The notes: generated from the letters alone by a model not told the origin. A stretch of DNA of 64,000 nt from Xiphydria camelus (GCA_963678675.1 OY783194.1:25212278-25276277), one strand, 5' to 3'; counted from the first letter of the stretch, positions 46,823 through 59,365 are shown. Program-made: numbers and translations.

Positions 46823-47052
46823 TACTGGTCAATAAACCAAGTATTTCCTTATTTAAACCAAGTATTTCCTTATTTTAACCAAATATTTAGTCATTTCAAC
46901 CAAAAGTTTAGTTATTCCAAATAAATGCTCAGTTATACTAACCAAAAATTGGCCAGTCAAACCAAACAAATGGAAGATCCATATTTCACCAAACGGTTTG
47001 ATCATCATCTCCAGAATTTTGGTTAAGCTGACTAAGTTATTTTTCTCCGTGC

Positions 47053-47573
47053 ACTCGCGCTGATTGGCGACGGACATTCGGCGCGTGGGGCGCGTATACA
47101 CAGTAGTTCGACCCCGCCGTGGTTAATGCCATGCGTCGAATCGAGCGACCGAAACATTCCTCGCGCATTCTTTTCCGCGTGCCACCCTTAGAAAGTAAAA
47201 CAAAAACAAACCACTCAGTCGGCGGACCGCCTCCGCGCGTCGATCTATCGAAACAGCGCGGTTTCCCTCGCTGATCGTTAATCCTCTCCGCGACGATCGA
47301 TCACGGTGGAAAGCGCGAGAACGCGCCGCTGTACGAGCTTTTCTCGCAATGGATACCGGAGAGAGCGAAGGAAAAAACGAAACAGATCCCGCCGCTCTCG
47401 TTAATTCCATATACGTCGATCGTCGGGCGCCATCGGCTGTTAACCGAATATATCGTTCGGATTTCTTATCAACGAAAGAGACGTCGGTCGCGAGCGTCCC
47501 GACGGCGCGCGCGTCGGCAGTCGCTATTTTATGAAGGGCGGAAGAGAGAGAGAGGAGAAAAGCCGATATTTGT
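47053..47573. other. GC-rich patch, nothing recognised
   Basis: CpG-rich with short overlapping frames and no domain. Ends in a short GA run. Confidence 0.3.
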
Positions 47574-47720
47574 ACACCGAGAAAAATAACTCGGTTAAAA
47601 TGACAAAACGCATCCGGTTAAACGAGTTTTGTTATTTTAATCAAAATATGTACTAACACGTTGACCCGCAAATTTAATTATTCTAACTATACATGTTTAG
47701 TTATTCGAACTACTATTCTA

Positions 47721-48135
47721 CAAAGTATACAAAGGGACTCGTAGTTTTATGTCGATTACCATACACTGAAAGAACTCTTGGTTGGGCTAACAAAATATTT
47801 CAAATAGATACGAGCCAATAAAACGTTTTTCTTGGAATCGCAAAATTCTTTGGTCGATTTCACGAAAACTTTGATGACAGAGCTAAACATTTGGGTAATT
47901 CGACAAGTATTTCCTTAGGTTACCAAATTGACTCAACAAAATTATTTGGTTGGCTTCTTTTTTCTCTCAGTCTAGCACTTTTTCAAGATTGAAAACTCAT
48001 CCCCACTACGTATGTGGAACTTCTCGCGTACCATGACACAGCTGTCAAGTACTCCACACATACATTAACACCAATAACGTCCATGCTCGTATTACGGCAA
48101 TCATCATAAAACTACGAGTCCCTTTGTATACTTTG
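47721..48135. repeat. foldback inside M6, containing M7 (47763-47972)
   Basis: Arms 'AAAGTATACAAAGGGACTCG' and 'CGAGTCCCTTTGTATACTTT' are exact complements. M7 begins ACACTGAAAGAACTCTTGG and ends TTTTTTCTCTCAGT. Confidence 0.82.
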
Positions 48136-48164
48136 CTCTCTGACACACTATACTTCCCTGTTAA

Positions 48165-48389
48165 GCATATAAAAGTCGTATCTACATTTTTAAGCATTTT
48201 CAGCTTACGACGTACACAACTTGGTTGTAAGTATATCCACTAGTTTGTTAAACTTCAAATCGTCGAATCTGCATCGTGTATGACCCATACCTAGCTTTGA
48301 AGTTTTAACAAACTAGTGGATATACTTACTACTAAGTTGTATACGTCATAAGCTGAAAATATTTAAAAATGTAGATACGACTTTTATGC
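48165..48389. mobile_element. TTAA-flanked foldback inside M6
   Basis: Left GCATATAAAAGTCGTATCTA and right TAGATACGACTTTTATGC pair. Inner arms 'ATCCACTAGTTTGTTAAAC' pair with 'TTAACAAACTAGTGGAT'. TTAA lies at 48161-48164 and 48390-48393. Confidence 0.85.
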
Positions 48390-48544
48390 TTAACAAGGCA
48401 GTATACGTGTCTAGTTATTCTACCAAGAAACAATGGTCAGTTTAAGCAAACAGATGGAGAATCCATATTTCACCAAATGATTTGGTTATGATCTCCAGGA
48501 TTTTGGTTAAGTTGTGATCAGAGGTTAGGTATTTTTCTCACTGT

Positions 48545-49114
48545 ATGTGCGTATATCAGCGCGGGAGAAAAGAGAAGCGGCGCGCAATGGAATGTATAAT
48601 ATCATCGATTGATGGAAATGCGTGCGGCGAGTATTATTAGCGGATCCAAGCGATTTGTCGCGTGCGTCATCGCACGCTCCTCCGACTTTTCTCTTCCTCG
48701 ATATTTCGGTACCGCGCGCGCCACCCCAGGACCTTGTCAAACGGACGTCGGCTTCCTTCGGCGGTTGATAAATCGATCGGGAAGCATCGCGGCTGGGCGT
48801 TATCGGAATTGGCGGCGATCGACGAACGTCTTTTATTGCACTTTCCTCGCGTTTCCCTATTTTTCCTTCCGTCCGCGGGCCACGTACTCGCGTGACGCGC
48901 GCGTTTATTCGTATTCGGCTATAGTGTGGGAGTGGCCGGAACTTTGGAAAGGTATTCGAAGGGTATCACATTACGCGGAAAGACTGATGCCGGTATATTT
49001 TACTGTACTTGCGATAAAAGAGCTACACTTGAGGGTTTTCCGATGTCTCTACTATGCTGAAGAACAATTTCTCCTTAGAAACTAGCACCTTTTGGAGCAA
49101 ATTGTATAACATTC
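48545..49114. other. GC-rich patch ending in a family E fragment (49027-49085)
   Basis: 48550-48950 is CpG-rich without a recognisable gene. The tail 'GATGTCTCTACTATGCTGAA' and 'TTTCTCCTTAGAAACTAG' is the family E fragment also seen at 37150. Confidence 0.4.
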
Positions 49115-49629
49115 TGTGGTCACACGTTCGTACAGTTCCGCGATGGTCACGCATGGGTTAAATGGAGCCAACCGATTTTTGAATAATAGCCACATGAACG
49201 ACATTCATCCAATTCAGATCTACAAATTATGGGACATTCTTCGAACATTGCAGAATATCACATCACCGTGTCTACGTAAGAAATAAAATGATGACATGTG
49301 TGTTCAAAAACGATCGTGAATATTAAAATACGTGAAAAATGAGCTGCTTTACTAAATATGTCATAACTCCTTTATATTTTGAGTTTTCTTAATAAAGTCA
49401 ACGGATGATTCTCATGAGATATGATACTTTGAAGCAATAAATAGTTCTATAGTGCACGTTGCAAAAGGATGTTTTCTGAAGTCTGAGAAAGGTTTGTGGT
49501 ACGAGTTTTAAAAAGAAGCTATTTATTTCGAGATCCGACGAGGGTCCAGTTATGTTTGTAAAAAAAAAAAGTACAGTAAGCTTCAAAATTGAAGCCGGAG
49601 TCAAGTGAACCCTTGGTGACCACAAAGGG
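49115..49629 (+). repeat. family P TTAA-type element, copy P2
   Basis: Runs from 'TGTGGTCACACGTTCGTACA' to 'CCTTGGTGACCACAAAGGG', followed by TTAC. Aligns throughout with P1 and, inverted, with P3. Confidence 0.8.
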
Positions 49630-51283
49630 TTACACAATTAAAATTGTTTAACGACATGGATATTGAAGGTACCCTTATGTGGTACGTAGTCGTGCAGGTG
49701 AGAGTACGTCCCCGGATAGTGAAGGGTAGACGAGGGAATAGTGAAGGGACGAGTGGTTCCACGCGAGAACCGCCAACAACCAGAACTACCGAAGTAACAC
49801 TTTGCGTTAGTATTAAACTAATTACAAATTTGTTCATAAAATGACTGTGTTTTTATTCACTGACGGGAAAAAACATGGGTTTGGCTACATACTAAATTTT
49901 TTTAGCTTTTTGAAAAGTTGCGAAACCCGAAAAAAGAATATTCAAAGAATTTTGTATTAAAAAAAAATAAATTATCCATTTTTGTCATGTTCTTTTTTGT
50001 TTAAAATAAAAGTCTATCTACGTGAGTGTGCAAAATTCCATTAAGTTGCGATTTTTGCTTTTAATGCTATAATTTTTTTTTTTTCGAACTTCTAAATCGT
50101 TTGTCATATGTATTTGCAATGCAAGAAAATTGAAATTTGACTCCAAAAGATGAGATATGGCATGCATGCAATTTACCTAACGTAAATTGTCACGACCTAT
50201 GTTTTCATAAGAGAAATTATCGTACTGCACTGAAAAAAACATCTGAAAACCCTCATACATACCTCTTTTATTGTAAAATTTACTGGTAGTCTTTCCGTGT
50301 AGCAGGATATCCGGGACACGTCGTTACATTCGAGACGTACATATTTAGAGTCTAATCCTTGAGGTTACAAATTCCGCAGGATGAAAGAGGGACTCCAATT
50401 TCAGAGAAAAAAAAAGAAAAATCCAGACCATTTTATCGTGCCTACTCTGTTCTATAGTCGAACAACCGAGGGAACACGCACACGTTGAAAAAAGCAATTA
50501 GGGTCAGATAGCGATACGCGCCGCTGCCTATTTTTAGTATCCTCGAAGCGAGAAATATTTAATGATTGAAAAATGTATTTCCTCGGGAGCACTTCAAATT
50601 TACTCGTATTACCATATAGCGCATGAAAGGAGAGACCGGTTTTGATAATATTTCCGAATCCAAAAAGCTTGCGCGATAATACACGTAATTGCATTATCAT
50701 TCGTCGGCTCAAAAAGGTCGAAGTACTCCGTCGACGCGTTCCAAACTGATTAGGGAGTACGAAATGGATATGCTGATTTGGCAATGTATACGTATGGCCC
50801 AATTGACGGTGCTGAATTGCCTTCATCTACCTTCTACTATATATAGACTGATTTACATTCCGCCTAAACAGCCCTTATTATTCCTCGTCCCTAGTTCTTT
50901 TCATTTTCTTCGACTGCCGCGAATACAGCGAAGTTAATATAGCCGCCGAGTCTTTTTTTCCCCGCGCGGATACTGCCGGCGACAGCCGCTGGCAGCGTAA
51001 CGAGAGGAGCGTCGTCGATGTTTCCATCTATACTTTGCAGGTGAATAGCGAGTCGAGTTCTTTCGAGACGCGCGCGAGAGAGAAGAAAAGACTTGAGGGG
51101 GTTTTGCCTTTGTCTGAAAAAGGAGAGTGTTTTCCTCGTTAGATGCAAACAACAGCGGAAGATCGCGAGCAAAGATGCACCCAATTTCCTTCTATGAAAA
51201 GTCGTTAGCCGAGTACATTGTGCCATAGCGATCGAGCTTTCCGTTGCGACGTAGCATTTCTCTCTTGACGTCGCTGTCGCGAT
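49630..51283. other. AT-rich stretch with a family E trace; GC-richer 50900-51280
   Basis: 50228-50300 ('ACCTCTTTTATTGTAAAATT', 'TAGTCTTTCCGTGTA') matches family E at 54990-55035. No gene recognised. Confidence 0.35.
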
Positions 51284-51879
51284 CAGGCTTCACAGCTCTT
51301 ATTTACTTCATTATAAGTGGTGGTAGTAGTGGTGGTAGTGATATTAAAAAATAACAATTTTCAAGATATACAATGAAACACCAATGTGTATTAAGTGAAT
51401 GAAGGATTTTTTGTAACATTTTTATCTTACGTTAGGTAACTTAAATATGAGTATCACAATCTGATTTAAGGAAAAGAGACCATTTGTCGAATCGAGTATC
51501 TGATAAGAAACATTAACCCTCCGTTAGGCGGGTGGATTCTACTAGACGTGCTATTCAAATGGGCGTGGATTACAATGGTACTAATCCACCCGCGTAATGG
51601 AGGGTTAATTCAACTAGGTTATTATATTTTAAACGAAATATTGATACAGGTAGATGAAGTAGTTGTATTATTTTAACAAAAACAATTGATCATTTTAACC
51701 GCTTTCACGTAATTTGAAACGATGAAAAGACAAATTCAACTGAGAAGCCGGATAATAAGTGTTTTTGTAGAGGGAGAATATCGAATTATAAGGGAAAAGG
51801 AGGAAAATCGCGAGTTTTAGGGTGAAAAGGGGGAAACTTAAAAAAATAGGGGAAATAGGGAACACACTGTGAAGCCTGA
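51284..51879 (+). mobile_element. family B element, copy B5, with both ends and a nested 88-bp element
   Basis: Left end CAGGCTTCACAGC, right end CACACTGTGAAGCCTG. The interior matches other copies except for the insertion 51517-51604. No coding capacity. Confidence 0.87.
51517..51604. mobile_element. 88-bp TTAA-flanked MITE
   Basis: Starts CCCTCCGTTAGGCGGGTGGA and ends CACCCGCGTAATGGAGGG, imperfect inverted repeats of 22 bp. TTAA is duplicated on both sides (51513-51516, 51605-51608). Other family B copies have a single 'ACATTAATTCAA' at this place. Confidence 0.93.
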
Positions 51880-52682
51880 GCAATGCCAGTTTTAATAACC
51901 AACGGCGAGAAATTACATGTGTCGTACAACAAATAAATATCGTAATACCGATCTCGCGTTCTCTCTTTCTAAACCGTGCACGTGCGTCGAGAATTTTTTC
52001 ATTCGTGTGTTCCTCGTGTCACTTTCCGTCTATTTTACTTCGGTAATGATTTCCGAAGGCCGTCTCGGTTCACTGCAAAATAATCGCCACACGATCGTTT
52101 TACCGCCGCGTAAAGCGTGAAAAGCCCCCCTCGACCGACTCGTCCGCGCGCCAAGACGAAACTGTACCGACGACCTATCCTGATAAACACGCAGCGCCGG
52201 GAAGCCGCCCCGTAGTCTCACACGTGAACGCGACGCATGCGCAGGGCGCGGGGCGCATCCGTGTAAATATTATGTGGGAAAGTGCGTATGCCTTGCCCCG
52301 TAAGTCGTGCGTGAATACATATACATAAGTATTACGGGAGGGGGGATAATAAGTATAAACGATGCAAATCAAGCATCGTAAAGCGTTCCATACGATATTC
52401 GATGCTATACAGTAATGACGGTATACTGAGAAACGAATTTAGTTGTTCCAACAAACTTATTTGGATTGAAGGTTCAATTTCGTCAAACTAATAATTACAT
52501 GTTTGGGGTTGGACTGTATACATATAGTTAGAAAGACTAAATTTTTGTCGTTTCATTCAATAAAATTCGTTTCGTTGGTAGCATAAAATCAATTTAACTT
52601 CACTGTTTTGTTAAATCAATCCGAGTTTGTTTGTTTCAACAAAAGTTTTTTTCAGACGAACGGTGAAAGCATTCCGTTAACT
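51880..52682. other. nothing recognised
   Basis: GC-rich at 51990-52260, AT-rich afterwards. No recognisable gene or shared repeat. Confidence 0.3.
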
Positions 52683-52870
52683 ACACTGAAAAAAAAAATC
52701 ATTTCATTCAACTAAACTTTGAGGTTACTTGAACAAATATTTAGTTGAAGCGGCTAAATATCGAGTTATCTTAAATTAATTTTAGTTACTCAAACCACAC
52801 ATTTGTTGAGATAACTGTATATTTATTTCATTGCCTGAGAGGTTATGGTTTGGAAATTATTTTTCTCGAT
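52683..52870. repeat. probable family M element M8
   Basis: Begins ACACTGAAAAAAAAAATC and ends near 'AATTATTTTTCTCGATATA'. The interior 'AACAAATATTTAGTTGAAGC' is M-like. Ends are more decayed than in other copies. Confidence 0.5.
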
Positions 52871-52897
52871 ATACTTATTTATTTGTCCAACCATTAA

Positions 52898-53410
52898 CCC
52901 TTCGTGATTACCGCGGGTCCAGTCGACCCACAGGCTTTAATTTGAGATTGACTGTACTTCTTTTTTTATAACCGAATTAGACCATCGTCAGATCTCATAA
53001 TGAAAACTTCTTTTTTCTCAAAACTCGCGTTACAAACCTTCAAATTTCAGAAAAAAAACCCTTTTTAAAACGCGCACTCCAGAGTTATTTGTTTCTTTAA
53101 AGTACAATATTTAATAAGAATCACCCTCAAAATTTATCAAAATGTTTTAAACGAAAAAGTTTTGACTTCTTGTAAGCAGCCCAGGCTTTACTCATTTATA
53201 CATTCACGACTGTTTTTGAATATGTTATCATTTCATTTTTTATATAAACGCAGTGATTCCATATTTCTACAATGCTAAAAAAATGTTCCATAACTTGTCA
53301 ACCACGATTGGACGAATATTGTTCATACGGCTATTATGTAAACATTGTTTGGGTCCCTTTGACCCATATGCGACCATCGTGAAACTGTACGGATGTGTGA
53401 CCATTGAGGG
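52898..53410 (-). mobile_element. family P TTAA-type element, copy P3, with both ends
   Basis: TTAA (52894-52897) precedes CCCTTCGTGATTACC. The right end, complemented, reads CCCTCAATGGTCACAC, followed by TTAC. The interior is the reverse complement of P1 and P2. Non-coding; ends resemble piggyBac elements (inference). Confidence 0.82.
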
Positions 53411-53414
53411 TTAC

Positions 53415-54745
53415 ATAGACCACACATAGACAATATGCTAATTTTCACTTTGTACATCGGTATATTGGTCTACATTATCGTACATAACGATACGCGACAC
53501 TACATGCGTAATACGCTAGATTGTTTGCATATGCAAATGAGAAGGTGGATGCGGGGCGCCTATACATGCCGTTACCTAACAAATTATCGTTCCTTAGTCG
53601 CGAATAACGGATGATCCACGTACCGTGCGTCGCAACAGGGATGAAAAATGAATTTTACCGTACAACACACGGCACAGCGCCCAGAAAATAGCCGGTAGCC
53701 GTAACCTCGCGGCATCGGTGCATCGAGCAACTTTGTTTCGCGAGAGTTACGAAATCGCTCCGCTTCCGTCGACGAGGAGCTGGACACCCATCCGAGCGAA
53801 CGTAACAAGGTAAAAATGCGTATAAAAGTAATTTACCGAGCTATCTCGAGCGGGGCAACGAAAATAGACGGGGTACCTCTCGTTCGCGATCCGCGCGTCA
53901 GGCCCCGTAAAACTTTATTTCATTAAATCTCTAACTTTTACATCCGCCCCTTACTGTTTCTCCCACGTTTCTCCCGTTGTCACGGCTTATCTGGAAGCGC
54001 CGCGCCGCCTGTTTCGGCGAGAAATAAAGCATACAATATCCGGCGTGAGGGATGAGATGAAAAAAAAAAAGGATTTTACGACACTTTTTTTTATTACGCT
54101 CCACGTCAGAGCGTGTGTGATATATGCTCGCACGAGAGCGAAGGGACGGGGGAGGGAGTGATCGGCGGTGAGAAGGTGGCCTTCGATGAAATATTCGCGC
54201 GACGGAGAAAGAGAAGAGCTTTAATCGCTCGTTAAATTTCCACCGGAAAAGCTCGGCGCGCCGGACGCTCGCGTCATTCCCGATTTAACGTCCCGGAGCT
54301 ATCGTTTGGTCACGTGTCCCTCGTAGTTCCTATTTTACGCTGGCGCCCGGTATAAAACGAGTTATGGTCACTTGCAACTGTTACCTATAAGCACCACGTC
54401 TCTTTCTCTTCCGCCGCGTTTTTCTAGCGCACGTACTCGCATTTGCGGGGAACCGGCGTCGTACGGAGTAATCGTCGGAAAATTGTCTATTGTCGGCGAG
54501 TCGCGTGCGGGCTTTCTCGCAGGTTTGGCGCGACGCGAGGAAGTTTAAGGGGAAAAGTTCTCCGAGTGTTCGGTAAAGACGATTCTTGCAATAAGCTGAA
54601 ATGGTACATTATTTTACGAGTGTGTAGAGTATAAAATATGAATCGACCTTTTTTAAAATTGCTGTATGGAGAAAAATGGAGTTGAAATAGCGAGCATCGA
54701 ATACCCGTTATGGCACTTGCGTGACATCATGTACACTTTGTATTT
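53415..54745. other. GC-rich patch, nothing recognised
   Basis: 53500-54560 is CpG-rich with a TATAAAA at 54351-54357, not backed by a recognisable initiator or downstream gene. Short frames only. Confidence 0.3.
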
Positions 54746-55080
54746 ATGTCACTGCAGTGACAACTCGGAATTATGAAAGATATTGCGATACAGAACAGCA
54801 TTTTATTCTCCGCGTATAATAAATATTAATCTAATGTGGTATATTTCAAGGTAACTAGGCCTTTTTTTTTATATAGCTATTATAGCATTTTTTACAATGC
54901 AGCTTACTTACATTACAAGTTACTAGTTTGTAAGGAAAAATTGTTTTTCAGCACAGTAGGAACATCCAAAAATCCTTATACGTGCCTCTTTTATTGTAAA
55001 CAGTAAAATTTACTAGTATCAGTCTTTCCGTACATATGGCAATACTTTTCATAATTCTGAGTTGCCACTACAGCGTGTCA
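54746..55080. repeat. foldback with TGTCACTGCAGTG ends, carrying family E sequence
   Basis: Left 'ACAACTCGGAATTATGAAA' pairs with right 'TTTCATAATTCTGAGTTG'. The interior holds 'AATTGTTTTTCAGCACAGTA' and 'CTCTTTTATTGTAAACAGT', shared with 37150-37258 and 50228-50300. Confidence 0.78.
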
Positions 55081-55131
55081 AAGCTCAGGTAGTGTCATAC
55101 AAAAAAAAATGCATACAGATACAGGCTTCGT

Positions 55132-55707
55132 AACCCCTATTTCATTTTAGGGAAAATAGGGGAAATTTTGGCAAAAAAAGGGATACTTTTGATTTAAAAA
55201 GGAGATTTTCAGGAATTAGAAACATTTAGTGGTTTTAATAAATAACAATTTTTAAGATATACTTATAATAAAACACCAAAATTTATGAAGTGAACGAAGG
55301 ATGTTTCTCAACTTAAAGATTTATATTTCATGTTAAGTATGTAACTTAAATATCAGTATCATAGTCTGATTTAAGGAAAAGAGACTATTATTGTCGAATC
55401 GAGTTTCTGATGAAAAACATTAATTCAACTAGGTTGTTATATTTTTAACGAAACGTTGATCTAAGTAGATAAAGAGAAAGTTGTATTATTTTAGCAAAAA
55501 ATAAAATCGACCATTTCGATCCAATTCACGTAATTTGAAACGATGCAAAGACAAATTCAACTGCAAAGCTGAATGATAAGTGGCGTTAGAAGGAAAATAT
55601 CGAATTATAAGGGAAAAGGAGGAAGATTGCGAGTTTTAGAGAGAAAAAGGGCAAAATTAAAAAAAAAAGGAAAGTAAAGGGGAATTAAGGACACACTGTG
55701 AAGTCTG
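55132..55707 (+). repeat. family B element, copy B6, with both ends
   Basis: Left end CAGGCTTCGTAACCCC, right end CACACTGTGAAGTCTG. The interior aligns with B1-B5 ('GATTTAAGGAAAAGAGAC', 'CGTAATTTGAAACGATG'). Confidence 0.86.
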
Positions 55708-56965
55708 CACATAATTCCAGGATTCGGCCATCGTCAATGCTCGTCACTCCAACTTCATTTTTCTCCCTGCAAACACGAATCGAATTCGGCCCTAGACTGT
55801 ATCCCGCCCTCTCTGCCCACGCATACGCCTCCGTCGAGCGCCCGTAAATAAATGAAGATTCGCGACGAGACGCTCACGGTCGAAGGGGAGGTTTTCGTGG
55901 TGCGCGCACGCGTGCGCTCTCCCCGACATCCTCGTAACGAGGGTTCGAGGCTACAGGACTTTGAATTTCAAACGGGCCGTTCAGCCGCCAAAGTCAACTT
56001 GACGACTGCAAGGGAAGGAAATAATTCATGTCCCGATCGATTTGACCCGCTTCGTTCGACAATTAATGCATATCTTCGCATTTCGAGGATACGAGTGGGC
56101 GGAGACCTGCCCCCCCCCCCTCCCCCTCCGCGCTCATTAATCTATCAGCGCGGAAAACGGCGTAAGTGTATAATTACCCGTGAAATGCCGAGACTTCTCT
56201 CCATACGCGAGGACCGATCATCGAGTCAAATGATGTGTGTTGATGTGGGCTGAGAGGACGCGATGACGAATGATCGTGTATCGCGGCGCGGTTACATCGA
56301 TCGATTCTTTATTCTCGAAGTGAAGGGTCGATAACGATTTCGCCAGTGGAAGGTATTACGGAATACCGTACGTTTCGCAAGGCAAGCGCTACATTATCGA
56401 CGTGTTACGATAAACGTCATGTCGGAATGATTATCCCTTTGACGAGGGGCACAAGGTGGGTGCGGGGATGTCATACAGCAAGGCTTTTGATTGCACACAC
56501 GCTTATTGTGCGCCGATATACGCGCCTGACGTAATGGGAGACATTATCCCCGAGCCATAGACCTGCAGCGTAAGTACCTACGCGACGTATAGTTACACAC
56601 TCTGCTGTAAAATTAATTCCAAGGAGACCCGTGCGATTCCCACCACTTGGCGTAACGTGTGCCACGCGTTTATGTATGTACCGACGTGAACTTCAGTGCA
56701 TCCTGAGGACGGTATAATCAATGCTTCCGCTGGAACTTGCCAGATCCGGTCGGGTGGTCGTAAATGGAAGCTCGTTTGGTGCAGCGAGAATCACGGTATA
56801 GATCTTGCGAACTAATTCGCTTTGGTTGCATAGAGGCTATAGACAAGATTTGTCGTTGTTGACAATGCACTGTTGTCTGGTGAAATTTGGAAGTATAATG
56901 CCCTGGGTAAAATTCCAGGTATATACCCATTCCAGAATTTGGTCTTTGAGTCAAAAAATTAATCG
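55708..56965. other. GC-rich patch, nothing recognised
   Basis: A C-rich run lies at about 56110-56130. Frames at 55852-56253 (plus) and 56718-56954 (minus) have no recognisable domain. Confidence 0.3.
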
Positions 56966-57268
56966 TATTTTTTAGGTTAATGTCACATAAAAAAGGAAAC
57001 AGTCTAAAAAAAAAAGAATTATTTGTAAAGTAATAAGTGCGTTTCTTTCTACTCTATTATGACGTCATTGAAAAGCCACGGACTTATGTCAAGCGACGAG
57101 TGCGAGCAAGATAGACTTATAATACGATGATATATACTCTAAATTCGTAAATATCGTTTTCCACCTTCAATAAGGCCCGAAATGAAAAACGAAGAAATAA
57201 GGGGTAAGTAATTGTCCAAATTTTTTTCAAATCTACAATTAAAAAACTAGAGAAAGCTGAATTACATG
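56966..57268 (+). repeat. family F copy F2, uninterrupted
   Basis: Contains 'TAATAAGTGCGTTTCTTTCT', 'TTATGACGTCATTG', 'CTTATGTCAAGCGACGAGTG' and 'GAAATGAAAAACGAAG' in one piece. It serves as the empty-site reference for F1 and F3. Confidence 0.75.
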
Positions 57269-58544
57269 ACAGCTAAACACCGTGATAAAATTGCGTATTC
57301 GAATTTCGATCTCTGGGGAGACCCACGGGGATACTGGATCAAGGGAATTCTTTCATTTTCATTTTTAAATCACCGTAATGTCAATCTATGATTCTTACCA
57401 GTTTGACGCATTCGCGATGTTCTACGTGCCAGTTCGACTCGACTGCAATCGGAAACTTACCTGGAACAAAGGAAAAGGAAAATTGTCATTAGTCAACGCG
57501 TACAATGAAAGCTATAGCAAGCTGTCGATCGTATATGAATGTGATAGATTGAGTCTCGAGGTCGAACGAAGAAATAATATTATACGCTTTGGCTCGCTAC
57601 TATTTTTATTATGGACGTATTGATCGTCAGTTCGAATATAGGCGGAATAATCTATTTCGCTTTCCGATGAGAAACCACGGAAATGACGACGTGAGAGTTA
57701 CTTTGAGGCCGATTTTACCTGGAAGTATCCTGGCGATCAATCGATTCCCGATTTTTGGCGGAGTGATCACTTAGGATAATAATCTCTTACATAGTATAGG
57801 TTCTGTTTTAACTGCTTGTTGGGAGAGCTTTTAACTTGTTGTTAGCCAAAAGTGACCTCGAAGAGGCGTTCGTTGGACGAGGTTTTATTGATTGATAAAC
57901 GGAGTCGAAACCTCTGAAGCGATGTATAATAGGAAATTTAGGATAAATGGAAAATGTTTGAATTGATTCTTTCAAGTATTATATATATACGAGGCAATAT
58001 GAGACCATCAAAATGTTGAAGATTTTATAGTAATATACAGACGGTAATACGATGGATACCAACTTTTGATTTGTAAATATTGCTCGTGGAAAAATGTATG
58101 AATTTATCATTCGATATATACCAAGTATGGCGTGAAATCGGATTGTCAAAAATTCGTATAAATAACGTTAAAGAAATATGAATAAAGCTGTTGACGCGGA
58201 TTAGAGAGTACGACACCCCTACTTTTTACTTCTTCCCCTCACTTTTTAATCCCTTTTATCCCATAATCAACGTCACCCAATTGACCACTCTCGGTTCATC
58301 GATTGACACCTCATCACCGCCCCTGTGACCTTTACCTGTACCTACGTAGTCTACATTACGTATTATAGCCACGATGAGATCATTTCACCCCGCGTACAGT
58401 CTGTACACTGACGCAAGACTGTATGTTCTGCGATCAATTAAATATTGCGAGTTGACTCGAATGATATTTTTATTGAATCGATGACGCGATAGTTAATGCA
58501 ATCGAATAATGTGAGTTGCCAGTAGAAATATCTAAACATTTAAA
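57269..58544. other. AT-rich, nothing recognised
   Basis: Plus-strand frames at 57378-57774 were examined and show no domain. No shared repeat. Confidence 0.3.
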
Positions 58545-59365
58545 CATTGCATTTTTGCAAAAATCGAAATCTCGAATCAATCACACAACAGCGCTGCTTT
58601 ATGATTTTTGTTGCGCTAACTACGAAAAGCACAGTTATTAGTTTTCTATTTCAAAGAAACTATAAGACATTAGCGATTTCATATACTGTTATACTGATGC
58701 TTTTCTTCAGAAAAAATCATCGACATCTCAGTTTTCTTTTGAAATTTCCCCAATTAATCATATATTTTCGAAATCTCCGTGAAAAGATACTTCGAATAGG
58801 GTGCACTGAGAAAACAGTTTATTATTAATTAATATACGTACTTGATTAGGGCGAAAGAAATATTTTTTGGGCCAAACAAGTGTTCATCATCACCTATTAC
58901 TCTATTTCTGTTTCAATGAAAGAAACATTCTATAATATAACTAACATATATTTTCTTAGCTCAACGAAATATTTCTTTCACCATGACCAAGTACTCATTT
59001 ATTAACAACAAATGAACTCTTCTCTGTGTGATCGAGAATTCGATTTCAGAGATGTCACTTTTTGCGTACTCCTCGACATTATTTCAATTTTTCGCGAAGA
59101 TCAAAATCTCTGAAATCGATCTCTCGAACATCCTATAAAAAATGTACCTATTTCTTTTTCAAACTGATTTCGAAAATCACGGATATAATGATGAAATTTC
59201 AAAGGAGCGCCAAAATATCGACGATTTTTTTGCGAAAAGAAAAATTTGTCATGGAAAAAATCTCCGAAATCTGGATTTTCTTTTCAAATTTCCTGAATAA
59301 ATCCATAGCTTTTCGAAATCAGCGTGAAAAAGTACATAAAGTAGAACAATGTAGCGATCGATTTC
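58545..59365. repeat. family G cluster in both orientations, interrupted by M9
   Basis: 'CGAAAATCACGGATATAATG', 'CCAAAATATCGACGATTTTT' and 'GAAAAGAAAAATTTGTCATG' echo the 39364 and 40078 units. 'TCCTGAATAAATCCATAGCT' and 'CATATATTTTCGAAATCTCC' are the inverted form. Confidence 0.5.
58803..59029. repeat. family M element M9
   Basis: Left end GCACTGAGAAAACAGTTTAT, right end ATGAACTCTTCTCTGTGTG. Inner arms 'GGGCGAAAGAAATATTT' and 'AAATATTTCTTTCACC' pair. Confidence 0.83.

Larger units (their letters stand above)
45757..47052 (+). repeat. family M element M4 split by a hAT-like insertion
   Basis: The left part (45757-45841) has 'AAAATAACAAAACGTATCTA' and 'TTATTCCAATCGAAATACT'. The right part (46823-47052) continues 'TACTGGTCAATAAACCAAGT' to 'TTTTTCTCCGTGC'. 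Family A copy A3 lies between. Confidence 0.72.
47574..48544 (+). repeat. family M element M6 expanded by nested insertions
   Basis: Left end ACACCGAGAAAAATAACTCG with 'TAAAATGACAAAACGCATCC'. Right part 'AATCCATATTTCACCAAATG' to 'ATTTTTCTCACTG'. Between them lie a foldback (47721-48135) that itself contains element M7, and a TTAA-flanked foldback (48165-48389). Confidence 0.78.

Noticed and set aside
54351..54400. TATAAAA as a promoter
   Set aside because: No insect initiator at the right distance and no gene downstream on the plus strand.
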